Source of the DNA: Beaufortia kweichowensis
Taxonomy: Eukaryota > Chordata > Actinopteri > Cypriniformes > Gastromyzontidae
Direction: 5' to 3'
DNA length: 64,000 nt
Assembly (NCBI GenBank): GCA_019155185.1
Contig: CM032807.1
Span: 490,001 to 554,000 of the forward strand
Made by a program: the position numbers and the translations under genes. Positions 45,861 to 58,429 of the stretch are shown one piece after another (the first letter of the stretch is position 1; every line of letters begins with the position of its first letter). The notes under the pieces were generated by a model. It ran no database searches and was not told the DNA's origin. It saw only the letters and a list, made by a program, of their open reading frames with translations.

Positions 45861-48800
45861 TACAATACATTGCATGGGGGCAATTCCACGTTAGATGTCA
45901 ATATTTGCTGGTTTAAATCCTCATGTGAGTCTCTCTCATAGTTTTTATGTTTAAATCATGTAAAGTGCTGTTTTCAGAATTGTCACATTCATAACACATG
46001 TATATTTCCATGACTCGTGTATAGACTGATATAAACTGATGATTCAATATACTGATAATAAATACATTCTGGATTATATTATATTTCAGGATTTGACAAA
46101 CAAAAAGTCATGTCAATAATGCTGGAATTGCACATGTGTTTATCTGACAGTTGTGTGTGTGTTTAAGGGTTGTGATCCTCTGGTTTTGACACAGCGCAGT
46201 AAACTGCAACAGCGGAGAGCTAAAGTCAACCAGCAGATCAACCGTGAGCTTCGTCTGCGCTCCGGAGCAGAAAATCTCTACAGGTATATGAGTGTGTGTA
46301 AAGGTAGAAAAACAGGAAGTGACCCGTGACACTTGATGGGATGTACTGTATAAATCATGTCGGAGCTGTTGTATATTTTCAGGGCCAGCAGTAATCAAAA
46401 GGTGAAGGAGACGGTAGCGTTAGAGTTGAGTTTTGTCAACTCAAACCTTCAACTTCTTAAAGAAGAACTGGAGGAACTGAACAGCACTATGAATGTTTAC
46501 CAGACCGAGAGGTTTGACAACACTCATAAACACATATTTAAAACACACATTTAAAACCACCTGTGATGTGTAAAAAGTCATTTGGTTTCTAAATGATTTA
46601 TTGTGGGAGTCTAGACTAGATTTCTGTTAAACACACACAGAGATGAATTGTTTTTCTATTGCAGTGAGACAGTAAATGTTCCCATGATTCCACTGGGCTT
46701 AAAGGAGACTAAAGAGATTGATCTGACTCTTCCTCTTCAGGTGAGATGAACCCGTCCTGAACATTTCAGTCACTAAATGTTTCTAACGTCATGTTTTCTC
46801 TCTCAGGATCTGATCAGTAAACATTACGGTGAGGATGCGTCTCTATACGTGAATGAGATCCGTGAAGTGACAGAACTCAGACAGGTGAGAGTCGCACAAC
46901 ATTCATTTTATCTGTCTAACAAATGTGATTGCACTAAAAGTTTGTGATTCTATTCAGTAAACGACACGTCTCTTCACAGGCCATGCGAACACCCAGTCGG
47001 GACGAGTCGGGTCAGGAGCTGCTGATGGAGTACTATAATCAGCTGTATTTTCTGGATCAGCGCTTCTACTCGCCGCACAGAACTCTGGGAATTCATTTTC
47101 ACTGGTGACACACGCTTTACATCATATTAAATGCGTGTGTGTGTAGAGCCGGATTATAGATGACGTGTTCTGCAGGTATGATTCACTGACCGGTGTGCCA
47201 TCGGTTCAGAGAGCGCTGGCGTTTGAGAAAGGGAGCGTTTTATTCAACATCGGAGCACTTTATACACAAATCGGAGCCAGACAAGATCGTTCAACACTAA
47301 CTGGCATTCAGAACGCCATTGATGCTTTCCAGAGAGCCGCAGGTAATGTCAAATATTTACATGTATAAATCTCTTCACACGCGTTTGTATGAAATGTGAT
47401 GTGATGTTTGTGTGCAGGTGCATTTCTTTATCTGCAGGAGAATTTCTCTCACGCACCCAGTCTGGATATGAGCAGCTCTGCACTGAGCATGCTCGTCCGG
47501 CTTATGGTGGCTCAGGTAACCAACATTCTCATATCAATAATGTAAGTCCTAAACTTACATTTCAAATGAATCTGGATGTATTTTTGTGTTTGTTGTTTGC
47601 AGGTTCAGGAGTGCGTGTGTGAGAAAATCATACGAAACGTGCAGGACAACAACCTGAATGTGTTCTTACATGCAGCCCAGGAGGCAGCGAGAGTACAAAC
47701 ACACATCACAGATACACAATCGCTTTTATGATATGTGTGATATTAACTCTAAACCTCACAAACACCTGTGTGTGTGTGCAGGTATCAGACGTGTATTCTC
47801 TGGTTCTTCAGGCGATGTCAGTACCGTTACTGAAAGACTACGTTCCTTTCTCCTGGATCTCTATGGTTCAGGTCAAAACTCATCATTTCCGAGCTTTGGC
47901 TCATTACTACACGGCTGTGGCGCTGTGTGACTGCTCGGGTCAGCTTCTCATACAAACAACCATTAAAAAAAGAGTATTAAATGGCTATAAAAATAACCAA
48001 TTAAAATTTTCTAGGTATGAGATATGAAGATGATAATGAAGGACGAGAGATTAAAGCTCTCACACAGATTCACACCAGACGCCCAGATAAACTCAACCTT
48101 CAGGATCCAGAGGACAGACGGAGACTCGGTTAGTTTGATTCATACTAAACTCCAGGTTTAGTGTTAGTTAGTGGTTGTGATGATGTTTGTTTGTATTGTT
48201 CAGGTAAAGCTCATCTGCGTAAAGCCATCATAAGACACGAGGAAGCTCTGCGTCTTCACGGCGTGTGTAAAATGCTTCGTAAGATGGACATCCTACAGGA
48301 GGTTCTGTCACAGACTCACTCGCGCTCGCTGGAGAAATACTCGGATATTGATCAGGAAGATGATTTCTGCGAGGTCGCCGAAGCTCCAGAGATTCAGTGT
48401 GAGTGTTTAACGTCTACACCGACGGATGTTTTCGCTCTACTAAAGATGAAATCTCAAGAAAAATCTTGAAATAAAACATGAAGTGATGTGAGATTAAATA
48501 CACTAGCACACAACCCTACTAACCGTCCTGTTAACTGACCTTTGACCTCACAGCTCACACACAGCAGAAGCCTGATATTAAAACTCCTGATTTCAGTGCC
48601 GTCAGAGTGACTGATATTTTCCATCGACTGGTAACTCACACACGCACAAACACACAAACAGGATGATTGTGAAGCTACTGAACCACGTGACACGTTTAGT
48701 TGTGTCGTACAGGGTCCACTGACTGTGTTTTCTGCCCGAAACCGATGGCTGAGGCGTCACGTGTGTTTGGCTCGTGGAGAGGCGGGACTTGGTCTTACAC

Positions 48801-49510
48801 TGCGAGGGATTCGCCGGTTTTGGTTGCCGGGGTGTTGCTAGGGGGATGTGCTGCGGTACGTTTACATCATTACAGTAAATAATGCTTATTATTTGTTACT
48901 TTAGGTTATTAAAGTGCGTCATAGTGACAAGTAATCACATTGTGTGTTTTAGGAGGCGGGGTTACGTGAGGGTGATTACATCATAGCCGTGAATGGTGCA
49001 GACTGCAGGTGGGCGGAGCATGCCGAGGTCGTTCACGCCCTGAAGAACTGCACAGAGAGAGGACTAGAGCTCGACGTCATTACATTACAAAACCATGAGG
49101 TACAGAGACGCACAAAACCAGTGAAACCAGTGTACTGTCCCCTCATCAGTGGTTCCAAAAAAAGTGTCTTTCATCATGATGTTATAAATCTGAAATGACA
49201 ACAAGTAGGTCAGAGGCTAAAGGTTATAACAACAATAGTGCAAAACCATAGATCTGAAAATAACCTTTAAACGCTCAAAATAAACACTCGTAGTTAAAGT
49301 CAGACAGTGTAACTGGTAAATAATGTTTTCATACAGATGGAGAGAAGGACGATTCTCTCGCCCATCAGTGATAAAGAGAGTCTGAAGAAACACGGCCGGG
49401 ATTATGAACGCTCTTTATGGAGCTGGAGGAGCGGAGGAGTCACCAAAAGACTCGGAAACACCTTCAGTCTTTCCTTTGGAAACATTCGTGACAGTGAATC
49501 CATGTACTGA
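45291..49510 (+). CDS. rhpn1: Rhophilin-1 (HR1-BRO1-PDZ Rho effector; one apparent frameshift)
   Basis: Scaffold that binds GTP-Rho. Sixteen coding exons: 45291-45371, 46168-46283, 46383-46511, 46665-46740, 46807-46884, 46980-47104, 47176-47342, 47418-47515, 47603-47692, 47782-47938, 48015-48128, 48204-48398, 48554-48630, 48713-48855, 48953-49099 and 49337-49510 (stop TGA). About 655 residues when repaired. HR1 lies near residues 30-108 (KLQQRRAKVNQQINRELRLR, VNSNLQLLKEELEELNSTM). BRO1 covers about 112-460 (MIPLGLKETKEIDL, QLYFLDQRFYSPHR, FEKGSVLFNIGALYTQIGAR). PDZ covers about 515-592 (GLGLTLRG, AGLREGDYIIAVNGADCRW). Exon 14 is 143 bases where 144 are needed. One base is missing within about 48803-48813, between LGLTLRG and SPVLVAGVLLGG, just inside the PDZ domain. 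Choice of rhpn1 over rhpn2 rests on PDZ similarity and 8q24.3 synteny. Confidence 0.92.
45706..45858. repeat. GATA/TATC and (TA)n microsatellite in rhpn1 intron 1
   Basis: Compound array of TATAGATA, TCTA and (TA)n units. It is strongly self-complementary. Confidence 0.93.
45920..46100 (+). repeat. Dispersed repeat family, copy E (partial)
   Basis: Contains CCTCATGTGAG, GTTTAAATCATG, TTTTCAGAATTGTCACATTC, GACTCGTGTATAGACTGATA and TGATAATAAATACATTCTGG, all shared with copies A-D. It lies in rhpn1 intron 1. Confidence 0.7.
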
Positions 49511-49724
49511 GAAGAACTATTTTATCTTCTGAAAACTCAACAAATCAAACAAATGTGTACAGCGAGACATTCATGATTTAGATGAACATGGCACAATATT
49601 AATATATGTGAAAGACGTTTTCTTAGTCATGATGGAACATTATCACATTAAATCAAGTGTCATCTGCACTGAAATGATACTAGAGCTTTTCCCACAACTA
49701 ACTTCACAATAACTTTAGTTTCAA

Positions 49725-49730
49725 AATAAA
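49725..49730 (+). terminator. rhpn1: Candidate rhpn1 polyadenylation signal
   Basis: AATAAA about 215 bases past the stop codon. Another AATAAA lies at 50196-50201. Confidence 0.5.
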
Positions 49731-51159
49731 TGACATTTCTCTTTTTATCTAATGTAAGGACATTTTGCCATTATAAAGTGTCTAAATACTTTGTGGGACC
49801 ACTGTAAATATCATAACTAGAACCTTGCACAACAAGATTACACTTGTGTTCAGTGTGTAGCACTGTTGTGTGTCTTGGGTTTGTCTGTTTATTACTGCTG
49901 TCGACATCACAGAACAACACCAGTAATGACACTGAGCAATAATGAGAAAATGTTTTTATATTCTTGTACTTTGAATGTTTAGTTTGTGTTGTTAAGAGGA
50001 AGGATGGCATTTGTTTTAGGAAAGTACTTTTGCACAGAAAATGATAGTGTTTTATGGGTGTATGTTACGACAAAGTGTTTTCTGTTTTATGAGTGTTTAT
50101 TTTTAGTTTGTCATTGTTGATTTGTATTAGCCAGCGTTTCATCTGCATCTGCCTTCATGAATTAAAACAGTATTTCCAGCTCAAGCCTCTTCATGAATAA
50201 AACAAAAACACAAGCTACCACAATATTTCCAATATCTCTTTATCATTTTAAATCTATACAGATATTATTTTAAAAGCAGTGACAAACAAATTCACATAGG
50301 AAGATGATGTTTTTCAGATATAATTAAACTTCAGTAATCATACACCAACACAACAATGTATTAATGCTAATCTATCTTTGCTTCTTCTTATAAATCTCGA
50401 TTTATTATGTTAAGGAAATCATGATCTAATATAGTAAATGATTTTAATCTTTCTTATAATAATAATGATGTTTAAGTTATGTAGTCTTGCAGCAGACGCT
50501 GTGAGAATGACGTGTGTTTGAAAGTGTTTTAACAGCTGACTCGTGTTGCATTGGGGATTACAGGAATGAGTTTGCAGTAAACAATGATGAAATATGAGCA
50601 AATGCTGCCAAATGTGTTTGGATTCAACACTGAATGTTTCCCCAGACACACTACTGCACTGGGAAATAAGTCAAAGGTCAAAACATGCACTGTTTCAAAT
50701 CTACATCTGACCAGATAAGACCAATTAAAGCAATGCACAGGACAGCTGCTGTCTGCCAGATCAACTATAATGTGACTTTAACTTCATCATCACAGAGTGT
50801 CATGCTTCACATGACCACTAGAGAGCAGTCTCGTGTCATCTCTGTGACAATAAAACACTTTATAAGAACTCTATGCAGCTGTCACATATCACACGTGATG
50901 TTCAGCTCAACTTTCACATTTTTTACTTTATATTTTACTTTGTTTTATAGTCATTTTGACTCACTGGAATGGACAGAGTTTACAGAAAAATCAGGTAAAT
51001 GACTTTCTTGTCTGACACAATGCCACAATGATCACAGAATATTAATATTTATACAGATAAATAATTGAATGTGTGCTGAAGTCAAAGAAAAAGTACGGAA
51101 ATATACAACCCATTTTACAATGCACATAATAAATATTATTAAATGATTGATCCTTTCAT

Positions 51160-51260
51160 AGGAAATATTATATATATTATATATGAATATATAATATTGT
51201 ATGTTAATATTATATGATATATTAATATTATATATGAATATATAATATTATATAGAAATA
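51160..51260. repeat. AT-rich imperfect palindromic tract
   Basis: Multiple interleaved TATATGAATATATAATATT and ATTAATATTATAT motifs, nearly pure A+T, able to fold back on themselves. Confidence 0.75.
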
Positions 51261-52574
51261 TTATATATTATATAAAGCCAATTAATTTTTTGTAAATTCT
51301 TGAATTTATATTTATATTATAACACGTAAAATAAAATGTTTTATTTTTAGCGTTTTAATATATACATGTAATATATATATATAAATGTATGAATTTAATA
51401 CCTTTAATAACAATTATTTCTTTAGAGAAACACTGAACGTATGAATGAATAATAAACGCGCGTGCTCGTGCACAGGTTGATGATGTCGAGCTTTATAATG
51501 ATATCTGGATTTCTTCACGTGTGATGTGTTCAGTAAACAAGAGCCCGATCGATCACTGTGATCCATGAAAGGTCTGATCGGGGATCAGCAGGAGCTGGAT
51601 CTGCTCCAGTACAGGGAGTTAGTGCTTTTAATGGTTTGTTATGATGACCTCTCCGCGTTTCCATTAGTCTCACTGTTATTCAATCTGACGCCTTTGATTT
51701 AAGCATGTGTATATTATCAGAGAAGAGTCATTATCCAGACTGAATTCCTTTCCACACAAAAGAAAAACACTTGAACCTGTGCACACACACACACACACAC
51801 ACATCCAGTGTGATAATAGACCAACACCAGACGTGTCCTAATAATTAAACATATTTCTATTATTATATTAAACTTTTGAGTGAATATTGTGCTCGCTTAA
51901 TTACAGCTATTGAATAATATATTTCAAATAATAATAATAAATAAATAAACGATGCCACTTTCTCTTCACAACGAGTTATACTGTTATTCTTTATTAATGA
52001 TTAATCTTGATTAACTTTTTATTTATTTGCGGAAATGCGATGCTTTTCGATGCTTTTCCTTAAAGACATTTTCAGAGCAGAAGAGTTTATTAGAAAGATA
52101 TTAAGTATTAAATGTCATATTTATCTGGTGTGTCAAACTGTGTGTGGCACTAATGGGATTATATAGTTACTGCAGGGTTTCCATTCTGTCAAGGGTGCGT
52201 TTAAAATGGCAATTAATAATCCGTAACAAATGTTTCCCAAAACCGTCAGAGTCCCAAAACGAACCGCAATAGGCTGCTTAGATTACCATTAAACTCTCCT
52301 GACGGCCATTTCAGCAACCAGAGGGAATTTAAGAAAACAAGACCATTCCAAACTTTCCCATGATCGGCATTTAACGATTATGATATTTTAATTTTTTCAT
52401 GTATCTGGCATGATGAGCCCTGTCATTGTTGACAGACAGATGAGTCTCTTAAATGAACATCTTATGATGGGCTGTACAGAAATAACCCATCCCAAAGGGC
52501 CATGAATGATGCTGGGGCTTCCAGATTCAATCACAACTCTTCTTTCCTCTACAGGTATTTATCTTTCACTGCAA

Positions 52575-52685
52575 AACATTGTAAACTTACTAAAGCAATT
52601 CTTCATACTATTGTCGCTTCATTGTCTCCTAATGTTTGTGAGTCGCTTTGGATAAAAGCATCAGCTAAATGTAAATGTATTATTT
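52575..52685 (+). repeat. Short interspersed repeat (AGTCGCTTTGGATAAAAGC tail), copy 2
   Basis: Related over about 100 bases to 25672-25790, ending in ATCAGCTAAATGTAAATG. Confidence 0.75.
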
Positions 52686-53569
52686 CACAACAACATACAT
52701 GAAATGACACGCACAAACACAGGATGGTATCACCTTTAGTATGTGTGAAATAATGATTAAAGCACACATATGAGGATACAGTCTGCACACAGTGACCACA
52801 TACATCCCAAAATAGCAGGAGCTCTCACAAAGCTATTTTTGGAAATCATGAACCTGAATGAATGTTTAGGTTCTTCTTTCATCAGATGTGTGAGTGTTAC
52901 TGTACTTACAGTCTCCACCCTTCACATTCATGCACTGCTTTAATTACTACAACAGATGACCTGCTGGTTTCAACACCACTATATTTATCACAGACACTGG
53001 AATGCAGATATGTGCAAATATACAGTAAAGGTATCCGGATTCTCTGGATCTTTAGCTATGGATTGTTTATTGTTGAAACTTTCATTGTAGCATATATAGG
53101 CTATAAAATATCAGCTATCCTCAGCTACAAATAGATGATAAAAATATGAATGAATGATTATATATTTTTTATTTTGCGAAGCAATGGTTTTATTTAAAAC
53201 ATAATGGGTACGTCAAACATGCAGGTACATGGTGAGGTTTTAGTGTGACAATAAATAAATAAATAAATAATACATTTTGTAATTGTTTTTGTGAGGTATG
53301 ATAATGTTTACCAATCTTCGGAATTAATGATTATTTATGACAGAATATAATCGTCAAGGGAAGGAGAATGTCTGCACTAAAACAGAGAAGAGCTACTTCT
53401 AATATTAAATAGTGAATTGTTTCAATCTCACATATAACAGTTTCAGGCCTAATAATAAATGTCACTAATAATTCTACACTAATTTATAGAATTTATAAAA
53501 ACATAATTAATTGAAAATGAAATGCATCATGTACGTGATTATATGAGAATCCATCGATCAGTGATCTGA

Positions 53570-53790
53570 TGTGGTTTTATTAGCTCTCTCCGCGTCCACC
53601 TGAAATAACGTGCGTGTTCACCCGCGGCGCGCGCGCGCGTCTTCCGCATCCTCTTCCCGGGATTGTTTTGACGGCCTGATCGTTACATTTCATCTCTAAA
53701 TTTAAACCGGAATGGAGTCACTCGAAAACACCGTGATAGAAGGCCGCCGGGGTCATTGAGCTTTCCGGTAATGAATCACGACTAATGAAC
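53570..53790. promoter_or_regulatory. CpG-rich block upstream of hlx1
   Basis: Contains a (CG)n run within GCGGCGCGCGCGCGCG and a CpG-dense segment, 1.3 kb upstream of the hlx1 ATG. It could be a distal hlx1 promoter, a divergent non-coding RNA start (HLX has an antisense partner in human) or an enhancer. Function is inferred. Confidence 0.35.
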
Positions 53791-54524
53791 CACAACCTTC
53801 TAAAATAATCAAAATCATATGAAACAATTATTACAATTATATATGTTACACGTTTCCACACACAAACAATTTTCTTTTGTACAACTGGCCTATAGACACG
53901 CGCACAGCATTAATATATTTTTATTATTTTGCATAATTTAGTAAAGTAATTTATTATTACTAATTATTATGATTTGTTCTTCGTGGTAAATGCGCTGTAA
54001 TTGTATTGTTATGTGTTGTGTGCATCATGGTCTGTGAAGTTGATTGTGTGGAGAATAGATTTCCTCTGTTTATTATAAGCATGAGGACGGATTTGCGTCA
54101 TCGCGCTACTTGCGAGTTGAGATAAAGTTGCACAAATATTGAAAGAAGGAAGTGCTAACAGTCATTATAAAGTTCCACCTCTGTGAGCCGCAGGAAATAA
54201 AGGTCCTCTGTTGTATCCTAAAATACTAAAACATGCTCTATTTTTGGTCTATATCTAGCAGGAATATCCGCTCATTTAGCTTGAATCAGAGCTCATCAAA
54301 AACAGGATGACCTGCATCTAGAATCTGAGCAGAACAAGAGCAAAACCCAAAGTCAATGAAGGAGATTACGCTTTATCATTTTGGTTGAATTATTTTTATT
54401 AGCAGGACTGTTCTTTCTTCTTTGGCTCACTTTATTTAAAATACAATCAATATAATTTTCTAATTATATTATAATCTTTTATATTAAAAAAATAAAACAA
54501 ATTTCCTGTGTAAAGCGTTTAACC

Positions 54525-54600
54525 ACAAATTTACATTTATTTATCTAACAGATGCTTTTATCCAAAACCATTTACAAAATAGAGTGCATTGTCCAAATTT
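54525..54600 (-). repeat. Short interspersed repeat tail, copy 3
   Basis: Reverse strand reads TTTTGGATAAAAGCATCTG followed by a TAAATAAATGTAAAT end, the same tail as at 25672-25790 and 52575-52685. Confidence 0.65.
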
Positions 54601-54807
54601 GTAAAAATTATTTGACGATTAAAACTAAAGCTAAAATGAAATGCTGTTACACAACACATATTAAAACATGTTACACTTTATCATATTTATTCCTTTATTT
54701 ATTTAACAATTTGTTTGTGTATTAATTTTGGTTTTACGTAAAATTAATTTTTTTTCGATATCTTAATAATATTATAGTATTATGTAATGGTCAATAAGAT
54801 GAAACCG

Positions 54808-54814
54808 TATAAAA
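54808..54814 (+). promoter_or_regulatory. hlx1: Candidate hlx1 TATA box
   Basis: TATAAAA 276 bases upstream of the hlx1 ATG, in a context that allows a 5' UTR of about 250 bases. No initiator was resolved. Confidence 0.35.
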
Positions 54815-55089
54815 CAGAAGTGATATATTACAATCTTTTTTTGTCCAGTGTGTCTATCAAACGCTTCGTCTTTGGGGCGTGTTGGACTCTTCCATGAAAG
54901 TCTATTGGTTCAGAAAGAGCCAATCAATAACCGAACTCCTGTTACAGCATTGTGGACCCCTGTCTAGAGTTACATACTTGAGGAGAAACGCGAGAGGAGG
55001 AAACTCCTTAAATGACTTTGTGCTTGAACTGCATGTAGTTGTGCGAGATTCTCTTTCCTTCTTACGGACGTTTGATTTCTCCCGCAAGG

Positions 55090-57665
55090 ATGTACACGGC
55101 GGGACTCAATCCCTTTTACGCATCGAATTTTAGCCTTTGGACCGCATACTGTTCGGGTGGTTTTGGGGTGGATACCATGAAGAAACCCTCGTTTTGCATC
55201 GCTGACATTCTGCATGTTGGAGATGCGGAAAACATCCCCGGCTCATCGGCGCTGATGGCTCACATTGGGGCCCGCGCGCAGGTTCATTCTTCAGGCTCTC
55301 CACTGCGCCCGTCTCCGGTCGCTCCTGACGCGCGTCTACACCCAGCGTCTGCGTACCACAGGCACGGAATACACCTGACATCTGTGTCCAGAGCCGCGAT
55401 TAACGCGCAGTCCGCGCCTCCGCCGTGCAGTAAAGACCTCAAGTTCGGGATTGATCGGATATTATCCACAGACTTTGAGCCCAAAGCCAAAGACTCCTCA
55501 TTACTGCGAGGTAAGATATTGTGTTTTTAGCGTGCTCTCATTACATTTGATCCCACATATGACAAGACTAGATTAGATTAATTAGATAAACAGTGAACAG
55601 AATCCGGTGAACAAAACTTTTTTTAAACTCTATTTGAGTGTTTTTGTTTGGTATCCAAGAAAAGAGTTTTTACAATGGCGCATTGGCAATCAGAAGGTGT
55701 TTTACATGATGTATGCCCACGAAAGTAAATAAATATTTAATTTTGCGGAAGACTGGGACCAAAGGTCAAAACAAACAAACAAACAAACAAACAAAACGTA
55801 TTAATCGACCAATGTGAAGTTTACTGGGAGCGCGTCCACAGCATCTGTGTTGATTATGGCTCTGTTTAACTGATAAATAAATTCCTTAAAGGCAATAAAT
55901 ACAGACAGACAACTTTTTATATCTACGTGAATTTATCATACCTAGTGTTTAATTCAGATCTCCTGGTTTTTGTCATTCTATAACAGATCTCACATCGATT
56001 GTTAGTCCGAATCGTCAGTCAGGAGTTCATATCTCTGTGCAGCCCGCCAGCACGTACTTCGCGTCCATAGACCCGACCATGAGCGAAACCTCCTCCATGA
56101 TGGGTTCAATAAGCAATGCCACCAGACATTCAGGGCAACATCAGTTTCAGGACACCTTCCCAGGTAGTGTAGACATTTCCCCAATAAACACCAGAGAACA
56201 TGGATCATGCGTAAAACCTGATATATATATATATATATATATATATACTGCATTGCCTCTGACTTGATATTTAGGCCTATCCGTAAATTGGGATGTTGGA
56301 AATGGATTTAAACGACAAGGCAATTCATGCAGTTTGTTCACGGATTGCGTTTGTAACTCTAATTTCTAGTTCTGTTCGTTTAACCAAAACTCTCCTTATC
56401 TCAAACAGGGCCGTACGCCGTGCTATCCAAAGACACGATGCCTCAGACGTACAAGAGAAAAAGATCTTGGTCCAGAGCAGTGTTCTCCAACCTCCAGAGA
56501 AAAGGACTCGAAAAGCGTTTTGAAATCCAGAAGTATGTGACGAAACCGGACAGAAAACAACTGGCTGCGATGCTCGGCCTCACCGACGCACAGGTGAGCT
56601 GCCCATCGGCTTTATTATCTATCAGCAGGGTTTCAAATTATGATTTAATTACCCAAATTTGCTTCTATAATTAATTGAAGTTGTGACAAACAGTATTTCA
56701 ATTCCATTATAAATTTAAATCGGAAACATTTGTGTTGTTTTTGCTGCGTGGAGAGTTAGAGGAAGCGCGACGCTTAAAAACAGCATCATTGCGTCACGCA
56801 CATTTCGAGGGAAATGAAAGTCAATTATAACGAATTATTGCAAATTTATGAGGATTACAGGAGCTTTTTATTTCTCATTTAAGACATTCCGCAAGAGTTT
56901 CTTACACGAAGAGTGTCTTACACGAAATGACAAACAACTCGTGATGAGATGAAAAATTATGAAATTAATTTTCTCCAGTAAAATCCGAAAATTGCTTCTT
57001 TGTCTTCTTTAAATAAAATATATTTTTATATTTTCTATTCTGCAACCACAGAAAGTCGAAATGTTTATTAAAATCTATCATTGTATATATACGTTTGTCT
57101 CTCTCTCTCTCTATCTCTCCATATATATATATATATATATATATATACGTGTTTTCTGCAGGTGCAATGAAATTATAGTTTAGATTTTATTTGCGTCAGA
57201 ATAACATGATCAGGTACATTATTACTAGACTAAAATAAGATTTTGTTTATTATAAAATATACAAATAAATACATAAATATTCCAACATAAATTCCAAATA
57301 ATCCGTGCTCCTTTAGGAAAAAACTCTTATTAGTAAAAAACGTATATTTTTCTCTAAAATATTTTCCTTTTTTTAAGGTCAAAGTTTGGTTCCAGAACAG
57401 ACGGATGAAATGGAGACATTCCAAAGAGGCTCAAGCCCAGAAAGACAAAGATAAAGAACAACAGGACAAATCCACGACCGAGGCCGAACCGAAAGAACGA
57501 GATGATTCTGAATGCGAAAGCGAACCGAGCGAGTCCGAATTCGAGGACGGAACGGAGGATAAAAGTGACGTGGACATTTGTGAACTCAATAAAGCCAGTG
57601 TGATTATCCCGGTGAACACAGAGGACACGACAAACCCCACGACAGAAGCGAACACAAGCACATAA
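55090..57665 (+). CDS. hlx1: H2.0-like homeobox transcription factor
   Basis: Nuclear DNA-binding regulator needed in vertebrates for gut and liver mesenchyme and some blood lineages (family knowledge). Four coding exons: 55090-55510, 55987-56163, 56409-56593 and 57378-57665 (stop TAA), all in phase, giving 356 residues. The N terminus MYTAGLNPFYASNFSLW is an HLX signature. KPSFCIADIL near residues 32-41 is an eh1-like Groucho-binding motif. The homeodomain spans about 218-277 and is split by the last intron after LGLTDAQ; helix 3 reads VKVWFQNRRMKWRHSKE with Asn51 near residue 268. The conserved lead-in is GPYAVLSKDTMPQTYKRKR. The C terminus is highly charged (KDKDKEQQDK, SECESEPSESEFEDG). 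Mammalian HLX is longer (about 488 residues) owing to low-complexity expansions missing here. Human HLX is on chromosome 1, unlike the other genes of this window. Confidence 0.96.
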
Positions 57666-57866
57666 ACACTGCTGTGAGGAACACAATAATACAGATCACA
57701 GTTAAAGCGTCTTACAAACACACAACAGACTCCTGATGATGCTCTTAATAACACATCCACTTACTGTTCTCTATGACGATTTGGGAATGAATGTTCTTCA
57801 ATTCAGACTGTCGATAAACTTGATTGTATTATATTTTTGTCTGTAAGTATTTGCACTGAAAATGTA

Positions 57867-57872
57867 AATAAA
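57867..57872 (+). terminator. hlx1: hlx1 polyadenylation signal
   Basis: AATAAA about 200 bases past the stop codon, followed by GT-rich sequence (GTTTGTTACTG, GTGGTGTA) suitable as a downstream element. Confidence 0.75.
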
Positions 57873-58429
57873 AGTTTGTTACTGTTCCAAGTGGTGTATA
57901 GAGTTTATAGAGAATAATATAAATCTAAATCCTACATTTTGTTGATTGTTGAGTCTGTGTTGAGAGTTTCACACACAGTAATGATGAACTCTTGCAACAC
58001 TAGTCTTCACACAGCATTACACAAGGTCTAACAGAGACATTTTCGCAACAAAACACACTCATTTAAACTCATATTATTGAAACACTTCTTACTATTGCGA
58101 ATGACATTGGTGATCATTTGGGAATCTTAGCAGAAGTCTTAAAGGACCTACAGCTGTCACTCAAGAATTGAACTCTACAATTATTCCAGTAATAAAGAAT
58201 GCTTCTGAAGAAATGCTTCGGACCTAAACATAATGTTAAAATATTCCAAAGTAAACACCCAGTATCATCACTGTCATATTATTTAGGCATATAAGTCAAC
58301 ATAATATTTAATGGAAAATATTATATTATATTATATTGACATATTTGATGTCTGTATGTTATAAAAAAAAAAAAAAGAGTTTAATCAGAAGTTTTAATTG
58401 TGTTCAGCACAAGAAATGTGAGGTCAGGT

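Larger units (their letters stand above)
49511..55089. other. Gene-poor interval between rhpn1 and hlx1
   Basis: No protein-coding gene was seen. Polyadenylation hexamers for rhpn1 are at 49725-49730 and 50196-50201. There is an AT-rich self-complementary tract at 51160-51260, two short interspersed repeats (52575-52685 and 54525-54600), and several high-complexity blocks (about 52140-52400, 53570-53790, 54040-54320) that could be conserved regulatory elements of hlx1. The synteny break relative to human lies in this interval. Confidence 0.5.

Noticed and set aside
57354..57760. Minus-strand frames of about 110 codons
   Set aside because: Shadows of hlx1 exon 4, including its charged tail.
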